A stretch of 8,367 nt of DNA from NCBI GenBank assembly GCA_011372105.1, contig DRTT01000015.1, positions 1 to 8,367 on the forward strand, in the 5' to 3' direction. This DNA comes from Candidatus Aerophobota bacterium. Lineage in GTDB: Bacteria; Aerophobota; Aerophobia; Aerophobales; B3-G15. The position numbers and the translations under genes were made by a program. This document shows, piece by piece, positions 1 through 6,878 of this stretch (its first letter is position 1; every line of letters starts with the position of its first letter). Under the pieces are notes generated by a model. The model was not told the DNA's origin, did not search any database, and saw nothing but the letters and a program-made list of their open reading frames with translations.

Positions 1-335
1 ACTCCTGTTGCTGCACCTTGGAAAGGTTCTATTGCTGAAGGGTGATTATGAGATTCCATTTTAAATACACAGGCAAGCCCGTCTCCTATGTCAACTACTC
101 CTGCATTTTCCTCTCCTGCTCCAACGATGATTTTTTCCCCTTTTGTTGGGAACTTCTTTAATACAGGTTTCGAGCTTTTATAACTGCAGTGCTCACTCCA
201 CATAACAGAGAAAATACCAAGCTCGGTAAGGTTAGGTTCTCTTTTGAGTATTTTTTTTATTTTTTCGTATTCCTCTTCAGTTAATCCATGAGCTTTTACA
301 AGTTCCATGTCTATTTTATCAAGCTTTTTTTTCAT
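1..335 (-). CDS. purL: Phosphoribosylformylglycinamidine (FGAM) synthase subunit PurL, N-terminal part (cut by window edge)
   Basis: Only the first 111 codons are present; the gene runs off the left edge. PurL is the synthetase subunit of FGAM synthase, converting FGAR, ATP and ammonia to FGAM in the fourth step of de novo purine synthesis in the cytoplasm. Visible marks are the WSEHCSY motif at residues 46-52, containing the conserved His49, and the [19 protein letters not shown] block at 93-111, which belongs to the nucleotide/substrate-binding part of the family. The protein begins close to the WSEHCSY motif, as in the short PurL that works with separate PurS and PurQ, both encoded just upstream; the large fused form has a long N-terminal extension. 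The ATG overlaps the purQ stop (ATGA), and a GAGAGGA ribosome site sits about 5 nt upstream, so translation is probably coupled. An A8 run directly follows the start codon. Identification is firm; intactness of the rest cannot be judged. Confidence 0.96.
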   Translation of the reverse strand, partial: MKKKLDKIDMELVKAHGLTEEEYEKIKKILKREPNLTELGIFSVMWSEHCSYKSSKPVLKKFPTKGEKIIVGAGEENAGVVDIGDGLACVFKMESHNHPSAIEPFQGAATG

Positions 336-1045
336 TTTATCCTCTCTGCCCGCTCTTTTGCCAGGCTTATCTTTATGCTCTCCCATATAAGTTTTCCATC
401 CTCGGATCCAAGGATAGCCTCGGAGCATCTTTCTGGATGAGGCATCATTCCAAGCACATTTTTCCCTTTGTTGCATATTCCAGCAATTGCTTCAACAGAG
501 CCGTTGGGGTTGCTATCTTCTGTTATTTTCCCCTCTTTGTTACAGTATCTGAAGATAATTTGGTTATTTTTTTTCATCTCTGAAAGGGTTTTTTCGTCAA
601 CATAATAGTTTCCTTCAAAATGAGCGATGGGTATTTTTGCAACTTCTCCTTTCTTAAACAGCTTTGTGAAGGGAGTTAAATTATTTTCAACCTTGATGTA
701 GGTATACTTGCAGATAAAAAGAAGATTTTTGTTCTTTCTCATTGCTCCAGGCAAAAGTCCTGCTTCAAGAAGAATTTGAAAGCCATTACATATACCTATA
801 ACAAGACCACCTTTTTGAGCAAACTCTTTAACTTTTCTCATAACAGGGCTAAATCTTGCAATAGCTCCTGCACGGAGGTAATCTCCATAGGAAAATCCTC
901 CAGGAAGAACAATACAATCAAATTCTTCAATGTTTTCTTCTTTGTGCCATATAAAATCAACCTTCTCCCCTGTAACCTTTTTTATTGCCCACCAGCAATC
1001 ATAATCACAGTTTGAGCCAGGAAAGACAACAACTCCGAATTTCAT
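332..1045 (-). CDS. purQ: FGAM synthase glutaminase subunit PurQ
   Basis: PurQ is the class I glutamine amidotransferase subunit of FGAM synthase; it hydrolyses glutamine and passes ammonia to PurL. The 237 residues match the usual length (about 220-240). The N-terminal FPGSNCDYD at 8-16 and the [16 protein letters not shown] block at 48-63 are family signatures. The catalytic nucleophile is Cys86 in GICNGFQ (84-90), with His203 and Glu205 in MPHPER (201-206) completing the triad. It lies between purS and purL with ATGA stop/start overlaps on both sides, the standard purSQL layout for a PurS-dependent complex. A GAGG ribosome site lies about 10 nt before the ATG, inside the end of purS. No missing residues or frame problems are seen. 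Confidence 0.98.
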   Translation of the reverse strand: MKFGVVVFPGSNCDYDCWWAIKKVTGEKVDFIWHKEENIEEFDCIVLPGGFSYGDYLRAGAIARFSPVMRKVKEFAQKGGLVIGICNGFQILLEAGLLPGAMRKNKNLLFICKYTYIKVENNLTPFTKLFKKGEVAKIPIAHFEGNYYVDEKTLSEMKKNNQIIFRYCNKEGKITEDSNPNGSVEAIAGICNKGKNVLGMMPHPERCSEAILGSEDGKLIWESIKISLAKERAERIK

Positions 1046-1296
1046 TCTTTAATTTCCTCTATCTTGTAGGTATAGTTTTCTATAACCGGATTTACAAGAA
1101 TTTTTTTACACATATCTTCAATTTCTTCTTTTACTCTTTCTTTGTCATTAATTTCAAGTTCTACCTGCAGGTATTTCCCCGTTTTTACTTTTTTTACCCC
1201 TTTATAACCAAGAGAATCAAGGGCGTGCTTTATAGTCACTCCCTGAGGGTCAGATACTCCTTCTTTTAAACTTATGTATATCTTGGCATTAAACAT
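1042..1296 (-). CDS. purS: FGAM synthase accessory subunit PurS
   Basis: PurS is the small bridging subunit that assembles PurL and PurQ and helps ammonia transfer in the three-part FGAM synthase of many bacteria and archaea. The 84-residue product has the usual length. It has the typical opening (a beta strand followed by a D-P-Q-G segment at 16-19), the LDSLGYKGV segment at 26-34, the [10 protein letters not shown] strand at 39-48 and the [14 protein letters not shown] motif at 62-75. Its stop overlaps the purQ start (ATGA). The start is 16 bp after the guaA stop and is preceded by a GAGGTG ribosome site about 4 nt away, which supports this ATG. Its presence matches the short form of PurL downstream. 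Confidence 0.97.
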   Translation of the reverse strand: MFNAKIYISLKEGVSDPQGVTIKHALDSLGYKGVKKVKTGKYLQVELEINDKERVKEEIEDMCKKILVNPVIENYTYKIEEIKE

Positions 1297-1312
1297 TTTC
1301 CACCTCTTTTTG

Positions 1313-2866
1313 TTATTCCCATTCTATGGTAGCAGGAGGCTTGGAAGTTATATCATAAACAACTCTGTTTACCCCCTTTACTTCGTTAACTACTCTACAG
1401 GAAATTTTATCAAGCAGTTCGTGAGGAAGTTTTGCCCAGTCTGCAGTCATCCCATCCTGACTTGTAACAGCTCTAAGGCAAATTGTATATTCATAGGTTC
1501 TTGCATCTCCCATCACCCCTACACTTCTCACAGGTAAAAGCACAGCAAAGGATTGCCATATTCTGGATATTTCCTCGTATTTCTCCATTTCTTCCTGAAC
1601 AATTTTGTCTGCCTGACGCAAAACTTTAAGACGTCTTTTCGTAATCTCTCCTATAACTCTTATAGCCAGTCCAGGACCGGGAAAAGGCTGGCGATTCACT
1701 ATTCTTTCTGGAAGTCCAAGTTCTCTTCCCACCATTCTCACTTCATCTTTAAAAAGTTCTCTTAAAGGTTCTATTAATTTAAGCTTCATTATAGAAGGAA
1801 GTCCTCCCACATTGTGATGGGACTTTATAGTAGCAGAAGGTCCCCCTTTTGCTGAGAGAGATTCAATAACATCAGGATACAAAGTTCCCTGAGCTAAAAA
1901 GTCTACTTTACCAAGTTTGTCTGCCTCCTCTGTAAATACTTTAATAAACTCCTCACCAATTATTTTTCTTTTTTTTTCAGGATCTTTTATTCCTTTGAGT
2001 TTTTCCAGAAATCTTTGCTCTGCGTCAACGTATCTTATATTCAAATGAAAGTGGTCTCTAAATGTGCTTAAAACCTCATCTGCCTCTCCTTCCCGTAAAA
2101 GCCCATTATTGACAAAAATACAGGTGAGATTTTTACCTATTGCTTTGTTAACAAGCATCGCTGTCACCGAGGAATCCACTCCACCACTTAATGCACAAAT
2201 TACCTTACCTTTCCCCACTTTTTTTCTAATCCATTCCACAGACTGGTTTATGAAAGAAGTTATAGTCCACTCCCCCTTACATTTGCAAACGCGAAACAAA
2301 AAGTTCTGTATTATTTCTTTTCCCTGTGGAGTATGAGCAACCTCTGGGTGAAATTGAACTCCATAAAAATTTCTTTTCTTATCTACTATTGTAGCATAAG
2401 GGCAATTTTCAGTGTGAGCTATTGGTTCAAATCCTGAAGGAAGCTTTATTACTCTATCTCCGTGACTCATCCATACAAGAAGTTTCCTGGGTAAGTTGTA
2501 AAAGAGATCATTTTCTCTGTCCACCAGAAGCTGGCTTGGTCCGTATTCCCTCTTTTCAGCTGGGGCAACTTTTCCTCCAAGAAGCTTAACCATAATCTGC
2601 ATTCCATAACAGATGCCAAGCACGGGAACGCCCATATTAAAAATTTGAAGAGGAGGTTTTGGGGCGTCTTTCTCAATGACACTTGCAGGTCCCCCGGAAA
2701 GAATAATTCCTTTTGGTTTTAATTTTCTTATTCTGGAGATAGGGGCATTAAAAGGAAGGAGTTCAGAATAAACCCTGTTTTCTCTCACCCTTCTCAGTAT
2801 AAGCTGATTATATTGAGAACCAAAATCTAAAATAAGAACAAGTTCATCATGTTTGTAATTCAACAT
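1313..2866 (-). CDS. guaA: GMP synthase (glutamine-hydrolysing) GuaA
   Basis: GuaA converts XMP to GMP using ATP and the amide nitrogen of glutamine. Counted from the ATG at 2866 the protein has 517 residues, near the usual ~510-525. The N-terminal class I glutaminase domain (about 8-195) carries ILDFGSQY (12-19), the nucleophile Cys86 in GICYGMQ (84-90) and His173/Glu175 in FHPE. The ATP-pyrophosphatase domain (about 205-400) has the P-loop SGGVDSS at 227-233 and the TLYPDVIES block at 328-336. The C-terminal dimerisation domain ends with the family signature KPPATIEWE. An upstream start at 2905 would add 13 residues and overlap hisF by 32 nt; it is rejected because the family begins near LDFGSQ and UAAGGAGG lies just before 2866. 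A TTG at 2863 is a possible alternative start, one codon in. The gene begins 7 bp after hisF and 16 bp separates it from purS. An A9 run encodes the EKKRK segment near residues 297-301. Confidence 0.98.
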   Translation of the reverse strand: MLNYKHDELVLILDFGSQYNQLILRRVRENRVYSELLPFNAPISRIRKLKPKGIILSGGPASVIEKDAPKPPLQIFNMGVPVLGICYGMQIMVKLLGGKVAPAEKREYGPSQLLVDRENDLFYNLPRKLLVWMSHGDRVIKLPSGFEPIAHTENCPYATIVDKKRNFYGVQFHPEVAHTPQGKEIIQNFLFRVCKCKGEWTITSFINQSVEWIRKKVGKGKVICALSGGVDSSVTAMLVNKAIGKNLTCIFVNNGLLREGEADEVLSTFRDHFHLNIRYVDAEQRFLEKLKGIKDPEKKRKIIGEEFIKVFTEEADKLGKVDFLAQGTLYPDVIESLSAKGGPSATIKSHHNVGGLPSIMKLKLIEPLRELFKDEVRMVGRELGLPERIVNRQPFPGPGLAIRVIGEITKRRLKVLRQADKIVQEEMEKYEEISRIWQSFAVLLPVRSVGVMGDARTYEYTICLRAVTSQDGMTADWAKLPHELLDKISCRVVNEVKGVNRVVYDITSKPPATIEWE

Positions 2867-2868
2867 TT

Positions 2869-2876
2869 CCTCCTTA
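2869..2876 (-). promoter_or_regulatory. Ribosome binding site of guaA, formed partly by the hisF stop codon
   Basis: The minus strand reads TAAGGAGGAAATGTTG. The first eight bases are a full match to the classical anti-Shine-Dalgarno complement, and their TAA is the stop codon of hisF. The last G is 2 nt from the ATG (unusually close) and 5 nt from the next codon, TTG. The site decides against the upstream start at 2905 but leaves open which of the two adjacent codons is used. Confidence 0.85.
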
Positions 2877-3632
2877 GATTCTAACCACAATCCCTTTTTT
2901 TGCAAGATAGTTTTTTGTTTCCTTTATGCTGTATTTTCTGTAATGGAATATAGAGGCAGCAAGGGCAGCATCAGCATTTGCTATTTTAAAGACCTCCAGA
3001 ATGTGTTCAGGATTGCCAGCACCTCCTGAAGCAATAACGGGTATATTAACCTCTTCTGCGATTTTTTTTGTGAGTTCTATATCATAGCCCTCTTCTGTGC
3101 CATCTTTATCCATACTGGTTAGGAGAATTTCTCCTGCTCCGAGTTTTTCAACTTTTTTTGCCCACTTGACAGCATCTATTCCCGTGGGATGTCTTCCTCC
3201 ATGGGTGTACACCTCCCACCTTCCAGAGTTAGTTTTTTTAGCATCAATAGCTACCACTATGCACTGACTTCCAAATTTTCTTGCAGATTTTTCCACCAGA
3301 GAAGGGTCCTTTACAGCAGCAGTATTTATGGAGACCTTGTCTGCTCCTGCTTTTAAAAGACAGCGTATATCTTCAAGACTTCTTATCCCTCCTCCTACTG
3401 TAAAAGGCATAAATATCTCTTTTGCCGTTTTTTTGACAACATCAATCATTATTTTTCTTTCCTCGTGTGATGCGGTTATGTCAAGAAAAACAAGTTCATC
3501 AGCTCCCTCTTTTTCGTAAATTCGGGCATTTTCCACAGGGTCCCCTGCATCTCGAAGTCTGACAAAATTTATCCCTTTAACCACTCTTCCTCTCATTACA
3601 TCAAGACAGGGAATTATTCTCTTAGCAAGCAT
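2874..3632 (-). CDS. hisF: Imidazole glycerol phosphate synthase, cyclase subunit HisF
   Basis: HisF uses ammonia from HisH to turn PRFAR into imidazole glycerol phosphate and AICAR (histidine biosynthesis). From the ATG at 3632 it is 252 residues, the usual size for this (beta-alpha)8 barrel. The start [11 protein letters not shown] is the family signature. The two catalytic aspartates fall at Asp11 (CLDV) and Asp130 (VVAIDAKK), the same numbers as in the well-studied Thermotoga enzyme, which supports the ATG start. Gate residues Arg5, Glu46 and Lys99 are also in place. Phosphate-binding loops are visible at GGGIRS (80-85) and ASGGAG (201-206). A TTG at 3641 would add three residues and cannot be excluded. 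The start overlaps the end of hisH by 11 nt, so coupled translation of the two subunits is likely. The stop codon is shared with the guaA ribosome site. Confidence 0.98.
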   Translation of the reverse strand: MLAKRIIPCLDVMRGRVVKGINFVRLRDAGDPVENARIYEKEGADELVFLDITASHEERKIMIDVVKKTAKEIFMPFTVGGGIRSLEDIRCLLKAGADKVSINTAAVKDPSLVEKSARKFGSQCIVVAIDAKKTNSGRWEVYTHGGRHPTGIDAVKWAKKVEKLGAGEILLTSMDKDGTEEGYDIELTKKIAEEVNIPVIASGGAGNPEHILEVFKIANADAALAASIFHYRKYSIKETKNYLAKKGIVVRI

Positions 3633-4260
3633 TTTCAACAATCTCTTTAAAATTTTTTAAAAGTTCAAGTCCCACTTTCTGAGACTTTTCAGGGTGGAAT
3701 TGACAGGCAAATACATTTTCTCTCCATATACTTGATGCGAATTCCTCTCCGTACTCTGTCGTTGTGGCAATTATATTTTTGTCCTCAGGGATTACATAAT
3801 AGGAGTGCACAAAGTAAAAATAAGAATTGTCAGGAATATTTTTTAAGTGAGGAGTTCTTTTTTTTATTCTTATGCTGTTCCATCCCATATGGGGAATTTT
3901 CAAACCCTTTTCTCTTGGAAAATGAACCACCCTGCCTTTAAATATACCAAGTCCTCTTGTATATCCAAATTCTTCACTTTCTGTAAAGAGAACCTGCATT
4001 CCCAGACATATACCAAGAAAAGGGCGCCCTGAGCTTATAAAATCACATAAAGGATGTATGAGATTATTTTTCTTTAAATTTTCTATACAGTCCTTAAATG
4101 AACCTACTCCCGGCAGGACAATTGCCCTTGCCTTTTTTATTGCAGAGGGTTTGTTTGTAACCTCAACCTCGCATTCTATTTTTTTCAAGGCATTTTTAAC
4201 GTTCATAAGATTACCCATTCCATAATCAATAATAACCACTTTTGAGCTTTTCACATTCAT
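3622..4260 (-). CDS. hisH: Imidazole glycerol phosphate synthase, glutaminase subunit HisH
   Basis: HisH is the class I glutamine amidotransferase partner of HisF; it supplies ammonia through the HisF barrel. The 212 residues match the family length (about 200-215). Motifs are IDYGMGN (11-17), LPGVGSF (49-55, oxyanion region), the nucleophile Cys85 in GICLGMQ (83-89), HMGWN (124-128), VHSYY (151-155) and His189/Glu191 in FHPEKS. The ATG at 4260 is supported by an AAAGGAA ribosome site 5 nt upstream. This is the first gene after the only noticeable intergenic gap (49 bp), where a candidate promoter lies, so it may begin a hisHF-guaA-purSQL transcription unit. No other his genes are in view. 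Confidence 0.98.
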   Translation of the reverse strand: MNVKSSKVVIIDYGMGNLMNVKNALKKIECEVEVTNKPSAIKKARAIVLPGVGSFKDCIENLKKNNLIHPLCDFISSGRPFLGICLGMQVLFTESEEFGYTRGLGIFKGRVVHFPREKGLKIPHMGWNSIRIKKRTPHLKNIPDNSYFYFVHSYYVIPEDKNIIATTTEYGEEFASSIWRENVFACQFHPEKSQKVGLELLKNFKEIVENAC

Positions 4261-4285
4261 AAAAATTCCTTTTAAACGAACTTAT

Positions 4286-4313
4286 ATTTTATAATTTTTC
4301 ACCTATATTTCAA
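4286..4313 (-). promoter_or_regulatory. Candidate sigma-70-type promoter before hisH
   Basis: In the 49-bp gap between the QueG-like gene and hisH the minus strand carries TTGAAA (4313-4308), a 16-nt spacer and TAAAAT (4291-4286). Each hexamer matches the bacterial consensus at five of six positions. Transcription would begin roughly 20 nt before the hisH start, leaving room for its ribosome site. The gap is very AT-rich, so chance matches are likely and this remains a tentative call. No hairpin terminator is visible in the gap. Confidence 0.38.
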
Positions 4314-4987
4314 TGTTTTATCTGACCTTTACAGGCCTTTACACAGATACCACAGATGTAATGAGAGATGTTATACTCCTTTCTGAATTTTTTCATCGTC
4401 TCAAAGCAGGCAATATGGTCAAATTCTTCTTTTTTTTCTTTTATAGCCTGAGCAGGACAGACCTTGATACAGGCTTTACAGGAGTCACAATCCTTTTTTA
4501 ACCTTCTGTCAGTTTTTAAGGGGAGGTTTGTAAGTACAGTAACAAGTCTTACTCTTGCTCCCCACTCAGGTGTTACAAGCAGGTTATTTCTGCCTATCCA
4601 TCCAAGCCCTGCCTCTTGAGCAACCAGTTTGTGAGAAAGATGCCCTTTCTGATTTTCCCAGTCTATTACCTGGGATGCAGGAATGGGAAGAGCATCATAT
4701 CCTCTTTTTTGAATATTATCTGCTATAAGAAGGGCTACTCTGTCAAGAAGGTAGTTAACCTGACGATAATGATGGAGGTAAAGTTGTGTTGGGTGGTCTT
4801 TTATATCCTCAATAACCTTGTCAGATAATCTGAATGCAAGCGATATTGCAAAAGGTAGACTTTCTATAACCTCAGGTGATATTCCCATAATTTTTTCCTT
4901 GAAACTGTCTATTCGACAAACTCCAAAAAGCGATATACCGCAGGATAAGGCCACATCTTTCAGGAGGGAGTAGTTTTCCTCTTCCAA
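4310..4987 (-). CDS. Short QueG-like (COG1600-type) protein with two predicted [4Fe-4S] clusters; function uncertain
   Basis: The 225-residue protein resembles the core of epoxyqueuosine reductase (QueG), which makes the tRNA wobble base queuosine. Its AGLGWIGRNNLLVTPE segment (126-141) is a strong family mark. The C-terminal part has eight cysteines placed for two clusters: Cys167, 170, 173 and 177, then Cys194, and Cys212, 215 and 219. The last motif (CGICVKACKG) lacks the Pro found after the final Cys in typical QueG. The protein is much shorter than E. coli QueG (about 380) and has no room for its C-terminal extension. In a gapless comparison back from AGLGW, the position of the QueG catalytic Asp (in its D-x-x-P-x-x-E-R stretch) is Gln113 here, within IDWENQKGH; Asp109 is nearby. 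It may therefore be a relative with another redox role. The start is TTG at 4987: the stop of mnmG lies two codons upstream in the same frame, and no suitable ATG follows. AAGGAGG lies 10 nt before it. Confidence 0.85.
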   Translation of the reverse strand: MEEENYSLLKDVALSCGISLFGVCRIDSFKEKIMGISPEVIESLPFAISLAFRLSDKVIEDIKDHPTQLYLHHYRQVNYLLDRVALLIADNIQKRGYDALPIPASQVIDWENQKGHLSHKLVAQEAGLGWIGRNNLLVTPEWGARVRLVTVLTNLPLKTDRRLKKDCDSCKACIKVCPAQAIKEKKEEFDHIACFETMKKFRKEYNISHYICGICVKACKGQIKH

Positions 4988-4990
4988 TTT

Positions 4991-6874
4991 TTATCTTCCT
5001 CCTTTTTTATTTTTCCTCTTAAGGTAAATCATTAAGATGGAAATTGCTGCCGGAGTGATGCCGGAGATCCTGGAGGCCTGTCCTAAGGATAAAGGTCTTA
5101 TGAGAGATAATTTTTCTCTTACCTCTTTTGAAAGACCCGGAATACTGGTAAAATCAAAATCAGGGGGAATTGTTATTTTTTCTATTTCTTTAAATTTTTC
5201 CACCTCCTGATTTTGTCTTTTAATATATCCTTCATACTTTACCTCAATTTCTACTTGCTTTGCAATATCCTCTCCCTTTTCTTCAAAGGAAGGCAGAATA
5301 TCCTTCAGGTCTTTATAACTTACCTCTGGACGCTTTAGTATATCTTTTAAAGAGACAGGAGATTTAATAGGGCTTGAATTTAATTTTATAAGCTTTTCGT
5401 TAACCTCAGGGGTAGGGAAGAGCCTGGTAGAAGATAATCTTTTTATCTCCTTTTTAATAATCTCTTTTTTCTCTTTTATCTTTTCATATCTTTCCCTTGG
5501 GATAAGCCCTATCTTAAATCCCAGTTCTGCTAATCTTAAATCAGCGTTGTCTTCTCTTAAAATCAAGCGGTATTCAACTCTTGAAGTGAACATTCTGTAA
5601 GGCTCATTTGTTCCCTTTGTAACGAGGTCATCTATTAAAACTCCTATGTATCCTTGAGATCTGTCAATGATAAAAGGAGGGAGTTTTTTTACCTTTAGAG
5701 CTGCGTTTATTCCAGCTATAAGTCCCTGAGCTGCTGCTTCTTCATAGCCTGTTGTTCCATTAATCTGTCCAGCAAGAAAAAGGCCGGAGATTTTCTTTGT
5801 TTCAAGAGTTGGTTTTAACTCAGTGGGATCTACATAATCATGCTCTATTCCGTAGCCTGGTCTTATTATTTTAGCATTTTCAAGTCCTTCTATACTGTGT
5901 AAAATCTCAAGTTGAACATCCACAGGAAGGCTTGTGGAAAGCCCATTGGGGTAAAACTCAAAAGTCTCTCTTCCCTCAGGCTCAAGAAATATCTGATGTC
6001 TTTCTTTTTCAGGGAATTTTACCACCTTATCTTCAACCGAGGGACAGTATCTTACTCCAGTGGATTTTATCACTCCAGTGTATAGAGGGGATCTATCAAG
6101 GTTTTTTTGAATTATCTGATGAGTCTTTTTGTTGGTATAGGTGATGTAACAGGGCATCTGGTTTATCGTGACTTTTTCATTAGAAAAAGAAAAGGGTAGG
6201 GGATGTTTTTCTCCTTCCTGAGGTTGCAGTTTGAAGAAATCAAGACTTTTTCCATCAACTCGTGGGCAGGTCCCTGTCTTGAATCTTCCCATTCTGAAGC
6301 CAAGAGCTCTTATGCTTTCTGAAAGTTCTTGTGAAGGAAAATCAGCCATTCTTCCTCCAGGGAAATTTATAAGGCCTATGTGGATAAGCCCGTTGAGAAA
6401 AGTTCCCGGCGTTATTACAAGACACCTGCATCTATAAATCTCATCTAAATTTGTTTTAACTCCTTTTACTTTACCTCTTTCCACGAGTATTTCATCCACT
6501 CTTGCTTGTTTCAAATCAAGATTTGGCTCGTTTTCCAGGACTTTTTTCATATAGATTCTGTAGCTCTGACGGTCAACCTGAGCTCGTGTTGACCTTACTG
6601 CAGGCCCTTTTTTTGTGTTAAGGATTCTGTACTGAATGGCAGTTGCATCCGTTGCCTTTGCCATCTGACCACCAAGAGCATCAATTTCTTTTACAAGCTG
6701 CCCTTTTCCCACACCACCAACTGCGGGATTGCAGGACATAAGACCAATTGTATCAAGGTTCATTGTAATAAGGAGAGTGTGACAGCCCATTCTTGCTGAG
6801 GCAAGACTTGCCTCAATACCTGCGTGTCCTCCTCCGACCACAATTACATCATAATCTTCAGGATAAACCCACAT
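4991..6874 (-). CDS. mnmG: tRNA uridine-34 5-carboxymethylaminomethyl modification enzyme MnmG (GidA)
   Basis: MnmG, with its GTPase partner MnmE, adds the (carboxymethyl)aminomethyl group to U34 of certain tRNAs, using FAD, NADH and a folate one-carbon unit. From the ATG at 6874 it has 627 residues, matching the usual ~620-630. The FAD-binding GGGHAGIEA is at 14-22. The two conserved functional cysteines are Cys48 (MSCNPAVGG) and Cys277 (RYCPSVEDK). Other marks are the RSTRAQVDR segment (94-102), [17 protein letters not shown] (368-384) and the C-terminal helical, MnmE-contacting region with [10 protein letters not shown] (605-614). An upstream start at 6958 would add 28 residues that only mirror the end of carB in another frame; it is rejected. 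The gene starts 4 bp after the carB stop with only a weak A-rich ribosome site, which suggests coupling to carB. mnmE is not in the window. Confidence 0.98.
   Translation of the reverse strand: MWVYPEDYDVIVVGGGHAGIEASLASARMGCHTLLITMNLDTIGLMSCNPAVGGVGKGQLVKEIDALGGQMAKATDATAIQYRILNTKKGPAVRSTRAQVDRQSYRIYMKKVLENEPNLDLKQARVDEILVERGKVKGVKTNLDEIYRCRCLVITPGTFLNGLIHIGLINFPGGRMADFPSQELSESIRALGFRMGRFKTGTCPRVDGKSLDFFKLQPQEGEKHPLPFSFSNEKVTINQMPCYITYTNKKTHQIIQKNLDRSPLYTGVIKSTGVRYCPSVEDKVVKFPEKERHQIFLEPEGRETFEFYPNGLSTSLPVDVQLEILHSIEGLENAKIIRPGYGIEHDYVDPTELKPTLETKKISGLFLAGQINGTTGYEEAAAQGLIAGINAALKVKKLPPFIIDRSQGYIGVLIDDLVTKGTNEPYRMFTSRVEYRLILREDNADLRLAELGFKIGLIPRERYEKIKEKKEIIKKEIKRLSSTRLFPTPEVNEKLIKLNSSPIKSPVSLKDILKRPEVSYKDLKDILPSFEEKGEDIAKQVEIEVKYEGYIKRQNQEVEKFKEIEKITIPPDFDFTSIPGLSKEVREKLSLIRPLSLGQASRISGITPAAISILMIYLKRKNKKGGR
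4998..5004 (-). promoter_or_regulatory. Ribosome binding site of the QueG-like gene, inside the end of mnmG
   Basis: AAGGAGG lies 10 nt before the TTG at 4987 and overlaps the last codons of mnmG (Lys-Gly-Gly-Arg). It supports a TTG start for the QueG-like gene, whose frame upstream is closed by the mnmG stop. Confidence 0.75.
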
Positions 6875-6878
6875 CTTT

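Noticed and set aside
325..345. Programmed frameshift joining purQ to purL at the A8 run and ATGA overlap
   Set aside because: The A8 run lies after the purL start and the purQ stop precedes it; an ordinary GAGAGGA ribosome site explains purL translation, and separate PurQ and PurL are expected when PurS is present.
776..1537. Plus-strand open frames opposite purQ, purS and guaA
   Set aside because: They are Phe- and Tyr-rich antisense shadows of AT-rich, Lys-rich genes with no ribosome sites or known motifs.
2467..2682. 71-codon minus-strand frame inside guaA
   Set aside because: It lies wholly within the GuaA glutaminase domain in another frame, with no recognisable protein features.
2867..2905. 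Extended guaA start adding 13 residues
   Set aside because: It would overlap hisF by 32 nt, and GuaA proteins begin close to the LDFGSQ motif; UAAGGAGG sits just before 2866.
4261..4309. Terminator or riboswitch in the gap before hisH
   Set aside because: At 49 bp and very AT-rich, it shows no GC-rich stem followed by a T-run and is too short for a purine riboswitch.
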